Below, one piece after another: positions 1-7,605 of a stretch of DNA of 64,000 bases. This stretch comes from Marinomonas polaris DSM 16579. GTDB taxonomy: Bacteria; Pseudomonadota; Gammaproteobacteria; Pseudomonadales; Marinomonadaceae. Position 1 is the stretch's first letter; every line of letters begins with the position of its first letter. The stretch lies in the NCBI RefSeq assembly GCF_900129155.1, contig NZ_FQVF01000009.1:62001-126000 (forward strand). Direction: 5' to 3'. The notes beneath the pieces are model-generated. The model made no database searches. It had not been told where the DNA came from and saw only the letters and a program-made list of their open reading frames with translations. Made by a program: the position numbers and the translations under genes.

Positions 1-150
1 TTAGTATCGATGAATGTGTAAACTCGCACGCTCGTTTTTCCAGTTTCACTGTTGTGAATAGTTTTATAAAACTTTTATTATTTAATTGGTTATAAGGTTT
101 TTTTGGACAGTTTTGAAATTGTCTAACCGAGCATGCGCACTATTAAAATT
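1..150 (+). repeat. attI-like leader repeat, copy A
   Basis: First of three similar ~150-bp AT-rich leaders (the others are at 3966-4128 and 6277-6430). They share the blocks GTGAATAG, TTATAAGGTTT, AATTGTCTAA and CACTATTAAAAT. The copy ends at a junction (150/151) after which the sequence reads TTAGGG. The complement CCCTAAA occurs at 837-843, at the end of the downstream gene, which is the relation expected between the left end of an integron cassette and its own attC. A possible promoter (TTGTCT at 119-124, 16 bp, TATTAA at 141-146) is kept in all copies. The attI role is inferred. The conserved G before the junction is T in this copy. Confidence 0.55.
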
Positions 151-176
151 TTAGGGTGTTAAGGAGTCACCATTAT

Positions 177-842
177 ATGAAAGAATTAGAAATTCACACT
201 AGTGCGATATTATTTTTAATATTATTTTTAATATTGTTATTTATACCTATCCTCATACAATTGCATGTTCTTAAAAAGAGAAAAATCAAAGAAAAAGAGA
301 ATACTGAAGAGTTTTTCAAAAAAGTTTCAGCTTCCATTTCCGCTAAAAGTATAAATACATTGAATGATGTCTTGGATATTCACGAGTCAATATTTGAAGA
401 CGGTTTAATAGGATTAAAAGCTCTCAATAGAATCCAGTTACAGCTTAAAAAATTCAAAACAAAACTGTTATCAAGTAATGTTGGGAGGTTATACCAAGAA
501 GATAACAAAGGCGCAGTAGCTAAAGTCAATTCTTTACTTAAAGATTGTCAGTCTCAAATAGATAAAGAGCTGGCTAAAAAACCATTTGAAGAAGTTCCTG
601 AGCCAGAAAGACATCATTTAGAAGCTCTTGATGAATTAACTAAAACTTATTCTGTTTCTTTAATTCATAAATACCTTATTGATTTAGCCGAATCAATCAA
701 ACTTCGTGATGCTGAATCAAAGAAATATATTGATGAACAAAAAGAATCCTTATCATTAGCTCGAAAGGGGCTATTCTCCACTGTTGGTTTTTCGGTTATT
801 TCGATTGCTCTAGCAATATATTTTTATGTTAACACTCCCTAA
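177..842 (+). CDS. Cassette-borne membrane protein with coiled coil
   Basis: This 221-residue protein matches no family I recognise. It has a very hydrophobic segment at about residues 9-31, a charged and probably coiled-coil middle (about 35-190, Lys/Glu-rich), and a second membrane helix near 198-217, so both ends may be anchored in the inner membrane. The ATG at 177 is chosen because AAGGAG lies 10 bases upstream; an in-frame GTG at 156 would overlap the cassette junction. The gene is AT-rich, unlike the GC-rich phage genes next to it. It is the only gene of a cassette whose left end (TTTAGGG, 150-156) and attC core (CCCTAAA, 837-843) match. Its function is unknown. Confidence 0.7.
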   Translation: MKELEIHTSAILFLILFLILLFIPILIQLHVLKKRKIKEKENTEEFFKKVSASISAKSINTLNDVLDIHESIFEDGLIGLKALNRIQLQLKKFKTKLLSSNVGRLYQEDNKGAVAKVNSLLKDCQSQIDKELAKKPFEEVPEPERHHLEALDELTKTYSVSLIHKYLIDLAESIKLRDAESKKYIDEQKESLSLARKGLFSTVGFSVISIALAIYFYVNTP

Positions 843-939
843 ATTCAGATAATAAGTGCGACTGCTAACAGTTTGCTCGGTTCCGCTCCGCTTCACATTT
901 AAGCAAGCTATTAATCAGCCTCTTATTTGGGCGTTAAGT
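837..939 (+). other. attC-like cassette recombination site
   Basis: Starts with the core CCCTAAA, the exact complement of TTTAGGG at the left end of the cassette, and ends with GCG then TTAAGT, a GTTRRRY-type core. The arms between can pair imperfectly: AACAGTTTGCT against AGCAAGCTATT, and CAGATAATAAG against CTTATTTGG. It overlaps the stop codon of the gene, as attC sites often do. Folding was judged by eye. Confidence 0.55.
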
Positions 940-942
940 TTG

Positions 943-968
943 GAGTTTGGGGTCAGACAAAAAACACT
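943..968 (+). repeat. Half of the TTTGGGGTCAGA hairpin element
   Basis: GAGTTTGGGGTCAGA is the left arm of the inverted repeat found complete at 3617-3664, 5914-5963, 7755-7800 and 10291-10337. The right arm is missing here. It follows an attC-like site by only a few bases, so any next cassette has been lost. Directly after it comes a short run of AAACC repeats (about 979-1004). Confidence 0.5.
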
Positions 969-1007
969 CCTTAATCTCTAAAACCAAACCAAACCAAACC
1001 AAACCCC

Positions 1008-1032
1008 AAGCCCATCCCTCGATGGGCTTTTT
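1008..1032 (+). terminator. Rho-independent terminator before the tail genes
   Basis: AAGCCCATC, a short loop, GATGGGCTTTTT. This is a stem with a T run on the plus strand, 36 bases before gpU. It should insulate the phage tail genes from cargo transcription. Confidence 0.65.
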
Positions 1033-1068
1033 CGTTTCTGTTCTTCCATTTTTATCTAAGGAGTAATC

Positions 1069-1461
1069 ATGCGTCAGATGATGTCGCTCGATGGTTTTGT
1101 GTTTTCGCTGAGCGAAGGCACGCCATACGAGGGTTTGCAGCGCACTAGCGACGGCGGTTGGGTCGCGGTGGCGCGTTACGGTCAAAAGCCCATGAGCCAA
1201 AACACGGGCCAACAGTTGGAGAACATCACCGTCACAGGGACGTGGTTTCAAGGCGATGGCATGGCGAATCTCAACGCCTTACGCACTTTACAAAACCAGC
1301 GAGCGCCCTTGGTGCTGGCCGATGGCTACGGCAATAACTTAGGCCAATGGACGATCAAACGTTTGCAAGAGAAGCAAGACAAGATCATCGACGACGGCAC
1401 CGCCTTCGTCCTCGCCTTCACCCTAGAGCTAGAAGAGTACGCCAATGACAACCATCCGTAG
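1069..1461 (+). CDS. P2-like phage tail protein U
   Basis: 130-residue protein of the P2 gpU tail-completion family. The opening MRQMMSLDGFVFSL, the GTWFQGDGMANLNALR segment and the length fit this family. In P2-like phages gpU acts at the head-proximal end of the contractile tail. The start follows AAGGAGTAATC. Its end overlaps the next gene by 17 bases, and the order U-X-D is that of P2-like late operons. The base composition is clearly richer in GC than the cargo around it. Confidence 0.85.
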   Translation: MRQMMSLDGFVFSLSEGTPYEGLQRTSDGGWVAVARYGQKPMSQNTGQQLENITVTGTWFQGDGMANLNALRTLQNQRAPLVLADGYGNNLGQWTIKRLQEKQDKIIDDGTAFVLAFTLELEEYANDNHP

Positions 1462-1654
1462 CCGCGACGGCGACACCATTTCCAACATTCTGTGGATCGC
1501 CCTAAAACGCAACGACGACCAAGCGGAAGAAGCCTTGTTCGAACACAACCCCGGCTTAGAAGCCTACGGGCCAGTGCTTCCCGCTGGCGTCATCATTGAA
1601 ATCCCCACCTTGCCAGACAAAGCAGCCGAGACGGTAACCAACATATGGGACTAA
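1445..1654 (+). CDS. Phage tail protein X, LysM-like
   Basis: 69-residue protein of the P2 gpX family, with a LysM-like fold. The N-terminal RSRDGDTISNILW and the C-terminal VLPAGVIIEIP segments are characteristic. The gene overlaps gpU by 17 bases and gpD by 10 bases, showing a translationally coupled late operon. GpX-type proteins belong to the tail assembly of contractile-tailed phages. Confidence 0.85.
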   Translation: MTTIRSRDGDTISNILWIALKRNDDQAEEALFEHNPGLEAYGPVLPAGVIIEIPTLPDKAAETVTNIWD

Positions 1655-2661
1655 ACAACCAATCCAACTATCTCCCAAGCGTCCGCGTGAGCGGAGCAGG
1701 TGAACGCATCATCAATAGCCGCCTGACCTCGTGGGAGCGCATCGACGCCGCCGGCACACAAAGCGACCAACTCACCTTGCACATCGACACCACAGGGCAA
1801 ACAGGCTTGCCGAAAGAGGGCGCGGTGCTCACGTGGCAAGAAGGCTACGGCGACAACCTCATCGACAAAGGCCAGTTCAAAATCACCCGCATCGTCCCGA
1901 AGCTGTTTCCGCCCAGCGTCACCATCGTGGCCACCGCCGCACCGTTTCAGGTAGACGACAAGACCGGCTTTAAAGAGCGCCGCACACGCACCTTCGAAAA
2001 CGTCAGCCTTGCTGATCTGTTCCGCCAAGTCGTCACGCCCCACGGATTCAGCCCACGGGTGGCCAAAGAATTTGAAAGCGTCGTCCTCGAGCACATGGAC
2101 CAAACCGACGAAACCGACAGCGCCTTCTTAACCCGCATCGCACGGGAACGGGACGCCATCGCCAAACCCGTCAACGACCTGTACGTGCTCGCCAAACGTG
2201 GCCAAGTGAAGACCATCACAGGGCAAGCCATCCCGCCCGTCGTCGTCGGCGTACCCAGCCAGAACAAACCGAGCGAAGGCCAATTCATCAACTGCCAACT
2301 CGACCGACCCAGCCGCAGCGCCATCACCGGCGTCAAAGCCAACTGGACAAACAACAACACAGGGGAAGAACACACCGTACACGTCGGCACCGCACCGTAC
2401 AAAAAACTACGCCAAAGCTACGACAACCCAACCACCGCCCAACAAGCCTGCCAAGACGACCTCATCAAAAGCCAACGCCAAGGCTCCAGCGTCACCCTCG
2501 ACTTACCAGGCAACCCAAAACTCGTCGCAGAAGGCATCCTCACCCTAAACGACACCTTTCCATCCGAAATGAAAGGCAACTGGTCCATCGACAAAGTCAC
2601 CGCACGAGGCGACAGCAAAGCTGGGTATCGGTGTACGGTTGTCGCGAGTGAAGTGGTTTGA
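1645..2661 (+). CDS. P2-like tail/late control protein D (gpD)
   Basis: Full-length, 338 residues, of the P2 gpD family (related to VgrG hub proteins of contractile tails). The sequence runs from a beta-rich N-terminal hub-like domain to a conserved C-terminus containing GNPKLVAEGILTL and GNWSIDKVTARGDSKAGY. In P2-like phages this is the last gene of the tail operon, a common place for accessory genes. Here the last ~270 bases serve as the parent of a family of repeats: diverged copies lie at 3665, 5964, 7801, 8476 and 11511, each bordering accessory genes. Confidence 0.88.
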   Translation: MGLNNQSNYLPSVRVSGAGERIINSRLTSWERIDAAGTQSDQLTLHIDTTGQTGLPKEGAVLTWQEGYGDNLIDKGQFKITRIVPKLFPPSVTIVATAAPFQVDDKTGFKERRTRTFENVSLADLFRQVVTPHGFSPRVAKEFESVVLEHMDQTDETDSAFLTRIARERDAIAKPVNDLYVLAKRGQVKTITGQAIPPVVVGVPSQNKPSEGQFINCQLDRPSRSAITGVKANWTNNNTGEEHTVHVGTAPYKKLRQSYDNPTTAQQACQDDLIKSQRQGSSVTLDLPGNPKLVAEGILTLNDTFPSEMKGNWSIDKVTARGDSKAGYRCTVVASEVV

Positions 2662-2790
2662 TTTTGAAGGATTAGAAAATGTGTGCGCTTTGTTTAAAAA
2701 AATAGCGTCAATGCTCTTTTTTCTGGTTAAAAATAAAAAATGCTTTTAGTATCAAAAGATAAGAAATTAAACGTATAAAAGGAGGTTGAC
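2662..2790 (+). promoter_or_regulatory. Leader after gpD, rearranged variant
   Basis: The stretch after the gpD stop shares the block TGTGCGCTTTGT with the region after the copy at 6220, and pieces such as GCTCTTTTTTC and TTTTAGTATCAAAAG with the leaders at 3966 and 6277, in a different order. The conserved end CACTATTAAAATG is missing. It ends with a strong AAAGGAGG site for the next gene. Confidence 0.4.
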
Positions 2791-3573
2791 ATGAGATTTG
2801 ACGAGAGCACTTTTCAGAAATTGCAATACTATGTTTATGCATTAATTGACCCACGAGATAAAAAACCATTTTATGTTGGTAAGGGTAAGGGAAATAGAGT
2901 ATTCGATCACCTTGAATGTGCATTGAAAAACCCAACAACCTCAGATAAATATGAAAAAATCAGAGAAATTATTAATTATGGTTTTATAGTAAATCATGTA
3001 ATTATTAAGCATGGACTTACTGAGAAAGAAGCCTTTCAAGTTGAGTCTTCATTAATCGATTATTCCATATTCTTTGATCATAAACTTTCTAATGAGGTGC
3101 TTGGACATAACTCAATTGACAATGGCCTTATGAGTAGTGATGAAGTAATAAGAAAATATAATGCTCCTAAATTAGAAATGATTGATAGTAATTGTGTTTT
3201 AATTAATATAAATAGAACATATAAGCGTGGTTCTGGTGTAGATGGTATTTATCAAGCAACAAAGGAATCGTGGGTTATTAATAAGAACAGACAATCTACT
3301 ATAAAATATGCCCTAGCAGAGTACAGAGGGTTAATTGTTGAAGTCTTTGACATATCCGAGTGGTACCCAGTTGATACCATTGATGAAAATGGGAAGCTGA
3401 AGGTGCGTTGGGGGTTTAACGGCGTAGTAGCGCCGCTTCAAATAAGGCAAAAGTATATAAATACGTCGGTAGAACATGTGAAAGTACGAGGCTCATCTAA
3501 CCCTATTAGATACACTCTCGAAATACGTAGTAAGACAAAGCACTCGGACATAGAAAACCTCACAAGTGTTTGA
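2791..3573 (+). CDS. GIY-YIG nuclease-like protein (LEM-3-like)
   Basis: 260-residue protein. The N-terminal domain has the GIY-YIG signature: YYVYALIDP near residues 11-19 and KPFYVGKGKGNRVFDHL near 25-41, in the form typical of LEM-3-like GIY-YIG domains. A basic C-terminal part (VYQATKESWVI-like, then KVRWGFNGVV) may bind nucleic acid. GIY-YIG enzymes cut DNA with a single catalytic domain; this target is unknown. Start set by AAAGGAGG seven bases upstream. The gene is AT-rich, lies between full gpD and the first gpD 3' copy, and ends before a hairpin element. A defence role is inferred from the setting. Confidence 0.7.
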   Translation: MRFDESTFQKLQYYVYALIDPRDKKPFYVGKGKGNRVFDHLECALKNPTTSDKYEKIREIINYGFIVNHVIIKHGLTEKEAFQVESSLIDYSIFFDHKLSNEVLGHNSIDNGLMSSDEVIRKYNAPKLEMIDSNCVLININRTYKRGSGVDGIYQATKESWVINKNRQSTIKYALAEYRGLIVEVFDISEWYPVDTIDENGKLKVRWGFNGVVAPLQIRQKYINTSVEHVKVRGSSNPIRYTLEIRSKTKHSDIENLTSV

Positions 3574-3616
3574 AGAGTTGGCTTATTTACACACCATTAT
3601 TGTATACAGTCGTTAA

Positions 3617-3664
3617 ATTTTGGGGCAGATGAAAAATAGCCCTGAATTTTCATCGACCCCAAAT
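3617..3664. repeat. TTTGGGG..CCCCAAA inverted repeat, copy 1
   Basis: Left arm ATTTTGGGGCAGATGAAAA and right arm TTTTCATCGACCCCAAAT can form a long hairpin with a loop of about 10 bases. The element separates the GIY-YIG cargo from the next gpD 3' copy. It resembles REP/BIME-type palindromes in form; it could also work as a transcription terminator, but it has no T run. Confidence 0.7.
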
Positions 3665-3933
3665 AACTACGCCAAAGCTACGACAACCCAACCACCGCCC
3701 AACAAGCCTGCCAAGACGACCTCATCAAAAGCCAACGCCAAGGCTCCAGCGTTACACTCGACGCTCTTATTGACTAGATACGGGCAACCCAACTCGTCGC
3801 AGAAGGCATCCTCACCCTAAACGACACCTTCCCACCCGAAATGAAAGGCAACTGGTCCATCGACAAAGTCACCGCACTAGGCGACAGCAAAGCAGGGTAT
3901 CGGTGTAGTGTTGTTGCAAGTGAAGTGGTTTGA
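3665..3933 (+). pseudogene. Duplicated 3' end of gpD, copy 1
   Basis: Starts AACTACGCCAAAGCTACGAC and follows the last ~265 bases of gpD (2400-2661) closely. Around 3765-3790 a short block has been replaced (a segment with CTCTTATTGACTAGATAC), which breaks the reading frame, so it cannot make the gpD C-terminus. It has no start signal of its own. Confidence 0.88.
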
Positions 3934-3965
3934 GGGATTTTTGTTGGCAGAAGGTGTGAAAGTGC

Positions 3966-4128
3966 TTAGTATCAAAGAATAAGGGTTTATTGTAGGTAAA
4001 CGTGCATGCTTGTTTTTGGAGTTTCAGTTTCTGTGAATAGCCTTATATAATTTTTATTATTCAATGATTTATAAGGTTTATTGGAAGGTCTTGGAATTGT
4101 CTAAAAGCGCATGTTCACTATTAAAATG
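3966..4128 (+). repeat. attI-like leader repeat, copy B
   Basis: Second copy of the leader at 1-150, ending CACTATTAAAATG at 4128. The adjoining cargo begins TTACGT, and the near-complement ACGTAAA occurs at 4704-4710 after the stop of the downstream gene (6 of 7 match). The putative promoter is TTGTCT at 4097-4102 and TATTAA at 4119-4124. Identity as an attI site is inferred from position and junction sequence. Confidence 0.6.
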
Positions 4129-4158
4129 TTACGTGTCTTCAAGGATCTCAACTTCAGT

Positions 4159-4701
4159 ATGAAAACTAAACTTAGGAAATTCATTCAACACTTATCTCAT
4201 GAAGTTGAAGATGAAGAAAAAGCAGAGAAATATTTGGATAACGTATTACCTTACATTGGCTTAATCGTAATGTACTTTAATTCGCTAGAAAGTGCTTTAG
4301 ATTCTGTTTTGTGTGAGAATTTTACTGACAGGACAGATGCAACAGGTTTAATTGTTTTAAATAAAATGGGTTATACGGCTAAAGTAGATTTGTTTAAACG
4401 CTTTTGCGATGACTTCCAAATTGGCTTGGATAAACAACTAAACGGTTATGACCAACTAATTACAGATCTAAGAGAGTCAGCACGACTTAGGAATCTTGTT
4501 GCACACGCAAACTGGGAAAGTACAGATGATGAAGGCTTTACCTATGTTCGCTTAAAAATGTATAAAAAGGGAATGCTTCAAGAATATGTTCAGTTTACGG
4601 AAGACTCTTTAGAAAAAGTAATTGATTTAATTATCAAAACTCGTTTTAAATTAGATGAATTTTGGGAGCATCGTAATGATGTCTTGTACGGTCGTGAATA
4701 G
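4159..4701 (+). CDS. HEPN-like protein in cassette
   Basis: About 180 residues, helical, with no transmembrane segment. The segment SARLRNLVAHANWE carries RNLVAH, an R-x4-H motif as in the HEPN superfamily, many members of which are RNases in toxin-antitoxin, CRISPR or abortive-infection systems. The call rests on that motif and on the helical character, so it is moderate. ATG 4159 is chosen over 4111 and 4126, which lie in the leader; AAGGAT is 12 bases upstream. It is the first gene of a cassette block and is followed by an attC-like site and a second cassette. No antitoxin-like partner is adjacent. Confidence 0.65.
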   Translation: MKTKLRKFIQHLSHEVEDEEKAEKYLDNVLPYIGLIVMYFNSLESALDSVLCENFTDRTDATGLIVLNKMGYTAKVDLFKRFCDDFQIGLDKQLNGYDQLITDLRESARLRNLVAHANWESTDDEGFTYVRLKMYKKGMLQEYVQFTEDSLEKVIDLIIKTRFKLDEFWEHRNDVLYGRE

Positions 4702-4703
4702 CC

Positions 4704-4813
4704 ACGTAAAAAAGCGTTTAAATCGGACATTAAAACCGTGCGCCATTTTTACAAAAACAGAAAGACCGCAAAAATGTCGCCCTATTTTACCGCCACTTAA
4801 CGCGGCGTTAGGC
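4704..4813 (+). other. attC-like site, degenerate left core
   Basis: The right end CTTAACGCGGCG|TTAGGC closely resembles the right half of classical attC sites. The left core ACGTAAA matches the start of its own cassette (GTTACGT, 4128-4134) at six of seven bases. The arms CATTTTT and AAAAATG can pair in the middle. The mutated left core may have weakened the site. Confidence 0.6.
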
Positions 4814-4819
4814 TAAAAA

Positions 4820-5674
4820 ATGGAATACATCGTGCCACCAGATAGTTATATAAACCTCATTGGTACTGTTGCACTTTTAGTGTCAATTCTGTGTCTATTT
4901 ATTACTTTTTGGGAAAAGCAAAGAAGCCAAGCGACTAAATTGTTCTCAATTATGCTTGTGGCATCACTATCTTTCTTCTCTTCTCATTGGGCTACGTATT
5001 TTGCCGCTATTTTTATAGTTGCAACCGCCGTTACTGAGTTGGAATTTTTACAGAACTTGGCGGCAATAATCAGAAAAGATGAAAATTACTTCAAATATAA
5101 GAAAGAGGCACTCAGCAAGGCTGAGAATATTCGCCGAAAAGCCGAAGAAACAATAGAAGAAGAATACACATCAAAACAACCAGTAGAAACGGAAGAATCT
5201 ACGGTTGAAAAAATTGACCTTTCAAAATTACGAGAGCTTTCTAATATATCAAGAATGAAGTTGTCGTTTGAAATTGAGGAAAAAGCCCTTATTTATTTGT
5301 CAAAGGAATACGGGAACATTGAAAGGGGAGTGCGTTTTAAAAAGGGGAATGAGTCAGTCGAATTCGATGGTGTCAGTACAAATGGACGAGATAAAGAGGA
5401 TATAATTTTTGAGGTTAAGTGGGCACGATATCCTGATCATGCCCATGTGTTTATTATTAACTCCCTTCGAAGATCTAGTGAGCAAGTGAGTTCTTACTCA
5501 TCAATAACTGGTAAAAAACCAATATTCAACTTGGTTGTTGTTACAAATACGAAGACCAGTATCGGCATAGATCGATGGGACAATTTAAGGGAAAGGGCAA
5601 AAAGGGTTGGCATAAATTTAATAAATTTAAGCCTTAAAGAGATAGGATTCGAGGTTACAAATGAAATTGCCTAA
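4820..5674 (+). CDS. Membrane-anchored PD-(D/E)XK nuclease-like protein
   Basis: 284 residues. Two hydrophobic helices (about 10-30 and 43-65) are followed by a charged coiled-coil-like stretch (about 85-125) and a C-terminal domain with ESVEFDGVS near 190 and IIFEVKW near 206. The spaced D...E-x-K residues are those of the PD-(D/E)XK nuclease fold. The reaction is therefore probably DNA or RNA cleavage near the membrane, which is inference. The gene sits alone in a cassette: left core TTAGGC at 4808 and attC core GCCTAAC at 5669-5675 are exact complements. It is AT-rich. Membrane-tethered restriction-like nucleases are known among phage-defence genes, but this one cannot be assigned. Confidence 0.65.
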   Translation: MEYIVPPDSYINLIGTVALLVSILCLFITFWEKQRSQATKLFSIMLVASLSFFSSHWATYFAAIFIVATAVTELEFLQNLAAIIRKDENYFKYKKEALSKAENIRRKAEETIEEEYTSKQPVETEESTVEKIDLSKLRELSNISRMKLSFEIEEKALIYLSKEYGNIERGVRFKKGNESVEFDGVSTNGRDKEDIIFEVKWARYPDHAHVFIINSLRRSSEQVSSYSSITGKKPIFNLVVVTNTKTSIGIDRWDNLRERAKRVGINLINLSLKEIGFEVTNEIA

Positions 5675-5746
5675 CAAGGCCATTAAATTCGCTCCCTACG
5701 GTCGCTGGGCGCTCGCAAGCTCGCGCTTTTTATGGCAGCGTTATTC
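5669..5746 (+). other. attC site, well preserved
   Basis: Begins GCCTAACAAGGCC and ends GGCAGCG|TTATTC. The left core GCCTAAC is the exact complement of the left end of its cassette (GTTAGGC, 4807-4813). The inner arms GGCCATTAAA and TTTTTATGGC pair. Length 78 bp is in the normal attC range. The stop codon of the gene is inside the core. Confidence 0.8.
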
Positions 5747-5775
5747 ACCTAATGTAGGCCGCAAGTAGGAGTATC

Positions 5776-5931
5776 ATGTCTATTAAGACTATAAATATAG
5801 AAGTCCTTATCCCAGAGTCGATTCAGAATAAAATAGATGATGGTGACTACAAAATCATAGGGACACAAGTTAGAGATAGAAAAGGGCGAATTGTATGTAA
5901 TCTAGATTCTTCAGAGTTTGGGGTCAGATGA
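5776..5931 (+). pseudogene. Truncated cassette gene (51 codons left)
   Basis: A new cassette starts at 5741 (TTATTCACC). Its gene begins at ATG 5776 after TAGGAG and reads MSIKTINIEVLIPE..., about 46 native codons, then runs into GAGTTTGGGGTCAGATGA, where it stops inside the hairpin element. No attC follows. The family is not recognisable from what remains. The cut lies exactly at the edge of the hairpin. Confidence 0.6.
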
Positions 5932-5963
5932 AAAATAACGCTTAATCATCATCGATCCCAAAT
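5914..5963. repeat. TTTGGGG..CCCAAA inverted repeat, copy 2
   Basis: Left arm TTTGGGGTCAGATGAAAAAT, right arm with CATCGATCCCAAAT. The repeat is imperfect. It truncates the cassette gene on its left and borders a gpD 3' copy on its right, as at 3617 and 7755. Confidence 0.65.
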
Positions 5964-6220
5964 CACTTCTCCAAAGCTACGACAACCCAACCACCGCCCA
6001 ACAAGCCTGCCAAGACGACCTCATCAAAAGCCAACGCCAAGGCTCCAGCGTCACCCTCGACTTACCAGGCAACCCCAAACTCGTCGCAGAAGGCATCCTC
6101 ACCCTAAACGACACCTTCCCACTCGAAATGAAAGGCAACTGGTCCATCGACAAAGTCACCGCACGAGGCGACAGCAAAGCAGGGTATAGGTGTAACGTGG
6201 TGGCGAGTGAAGTGGTTTGA
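5964..6220 (+). pseudogene. Duplicated 3' end of gpD, copy 2
   Basis: This copy keeps the gpD reading frame through to the TGA at 6218-6220 and lacks the replaced block seen in the copies at 3665, 7801 and 8476. It therefore comes from a different gpD lineage or is younger. It has no N-terminal part and no start signal. Confidence 0.88.
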
Positions 6221-6276
6221 TTATGAGGGATTGGGAAATGTGTGCGCTTTGTACTGGCAGTAAATAAGAAAGTCTT

Positions 6277-6430
6277 TTATTATCAAGGGATAAATGAAAT
6301 AACGAACATGCTCTTTTTTCCAGCTTCAATTTCTGTGAATAGCTTTATATGATTTTTAGTATTCAATGATTTATAAGGTTTTTGGGAAGGTCTTGGAATT
6401 GTCTAAAAGCGCAGGTGCACTATTAAAATG
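6277..6430 (+). repeat. attI-like leader repeat, copy C
   Basis: Third leader copy, highly similar to 3966-4128 over its second half, ending CACTATTAAAATG at 6430. The cargo then starts TTACATG. The exact complement ATGTAAC lies at 6779-6785 at the stop codon of the downstream gene. This gives the clearest leader/cassette junction of the three. Confidence 0.65.
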
Positions 6431-6451
6431 TTACATGTCTTAAGGAGCACC

Positions 6452-6784
6452 GTGCTAAATCAAAAGGAAGTCTGCGAAAAGTTTGAAGCTGAATTTATTC
6501 CTTGCTTAGAACCTGAGAAGCTTGGTCTGGCTATAAAAACAATTGGTCAGCTTCCAGTAAATGGCCTTCGTCATAAAGCAGAGAATGGTACATGTGGCTG
6601 GTATATTTGGTGTGGTGAAGAAATGAGCCAATATGCAGATTTTTTTAAACCATTACACGTAAACCATATAAATGAATACTTGCCAGAAGTAGAGCAATAC
6701 TTAGTATTGCCACCAGAGTATAGGTTTTTAATCACTGACGGTTGCGAAGATGTATGGCATGACTTATCAATCATCAACATGTAA
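6452..6784 (+). CDS. Small cassette protein, immunity-protein-like
   Basis: About 110 residues from GTG 6452, which follows AAGGAG by four bases; the ATG at 6428 lies across the cassette junction and is less likely. Soluble and acidic. The pattern CGWYIWCGEE ... FFKPLHVNH ... LPPEYRFLITDGCEDVW resembles small proteins often annotated as Imm-type immunity proteins (possibly the Imm33/DUF2185 group). I cannot confirm the family. As an orphan immunity gene in a cassette it could protect against a toxin delivered by competitors; this is inference. The stop overlaps the attC core. Confidence 0.55.
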   Translation: MLNQKEVCEKFEAEFIPCLEPEKLGLAIKTIGQLPVNGLRHKAENGTCGWYIWCGEEMSQYADFFKPLHVNHINEYLPEVEQYLVLPPEYRFLITDGCEDVWHDLSIINM

Positions 6785-6882
6785 CAAGTGCCACCAAGCG
6801 GAATTGGGCAAGCCGTCATATTTTTTGAAAAACACTCAAAAAAGTCGCCACCTCACCCAATTCGTTGTGGCAGGCGTTAGCA
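6779..6882 (+). other. attC site
   Basis: Left core ATGTAAC (exact complement of GTTACAT at 6430-6436), right end GGCAGGCG|TTAGCA. The outer arms TGCCACCAAGCGGAATTGGG and CCCAATTCGTTGTGGCA pair almost fully. This is a typical extrahelical-base-bearing attC hairpin by eye. Confidence 0.8.
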
Positions 6883-6898
6883 CAAAAAAGAGAATGCA

Positions 6899-7600
6899 AT
6901 GATTTGGCTTATTGCACCAGTTGCAACTTTTGCGATAAAAAAATATATATCTAGCAAAATTTCAGATGCTCTATATAACGGTATCGAGGAGGGAGTTAGA
7001 ACAGCCAAAACAGAAGTCCTGGATGCGATATATAAGGGGTTGTATGCGGCATTTTCAAACATTTCTATAAATATTATATTATTGCTTATGGCAGTATATT
7101 TAGTGCCAATATTTGCAGAGCGGGATATTTCTATATTTATTATTGCCAATGTTTATTTAGCATCAATTATTCATGGAACGTATAATGTTTACGCTAAGTT
7201 GCCAATTGCATACAGAATAACATCTGAGTATCGCCTGGATTTTAAGTCATATTTAAAGGATGAGATATATGCTAAAGCATACTCAGAGGCAGAATATAGG
7301 GCAAGAAGAGAGATAGAAGATACTTTTATACTATTTAAGCCATTCGTTTTTATGTTTGGTGATTCTCCTAGTGAAATTGCTCATATGGTAGCTCATTCCA
7401 CATCAATCAGAGCATCCGAAATAATTTTTCATGAAGTAATAAAAAAAGTTTCTGTTATAGCGGCGTTTGTTGCTATTTATTATATGTTGTTTCGTTATGT
7501 TGTTGCTCCTTTTCTTTTGCATGATGTTACTGGTATGGGGGTAATTGATACTTTAATATATCCATTTATATTTTCTATAAAGTATTTTGCAAGTATTTAA
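6899..7600 (+). CDS. Cassette-borne integral membrane protein
   Basis: 233 residues with hydrophobic stretches near 1-14, 50-70, 76-95, 180-200 and 208-230 and a charged loop (about 100-150, rich in Glu, Arg and Tyr). Probably four membrane helices plus a cytoplasmic loop. No family recognised. It forms a complete cassette by itself: left core GTTAGCA (6876-6882) and attC core TGCTAAC (7606-7612) are exact complements. It is strongly AT-rich. Possible roles include an effector membrane protein of a defence or toxin system, with no direct evidence. Confidence 0.65.
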   Translation: MIWLIAPVATFAIKKYISSKISDALYNGIEEGVRTAKTEVLDAIYKGLYAAFSNISINIILLLMAVYLVPIFAERDISIFIIANVYLASIIHGTYNVYAKLPIAYRITSEYRLDFKSYLKDEIYAKAYSEAEYRARREIEDTFILFKPFVFMFGDSPSEIAHMVAHSTSIRASEIIFHEVIKKVSVIAAFVAIYYMLFRYVVAPFLLHDVTGMGVIDTLIYPFIFSIKYFASI

Positions 7601-7605
7601 CACGA

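Noticed and set aside
1651..2618. Several long minus-strand and alternative-frame ORFs across gpD
   Set aside because: They mirror the GC-rich gpD frame, have no ribosome sites and no recognisable domains.
2791..3612. GIY-YIG gene as an integron cassette
   Set aside because: No matched cores were found at its ends; the leader variant lacks the conserved junction. It may once have been one, but the sequence does not show it.
3620..3820. 66-codon plus-strand ORF through the hairpin and gpD copy
   Set aside because: It reads the gpD copy in a wrong frame (Pro/Thr/Lys-rich) and opens inside the hairpin; the similar ORF at 7706-7957 arises the same way.
5977..6177. Minus-strand ORF repeated at 2418 and 8457
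   Set aside because: Antisense to each gpD 3' copy; its recurrence follows from the repeat, not from a gene.
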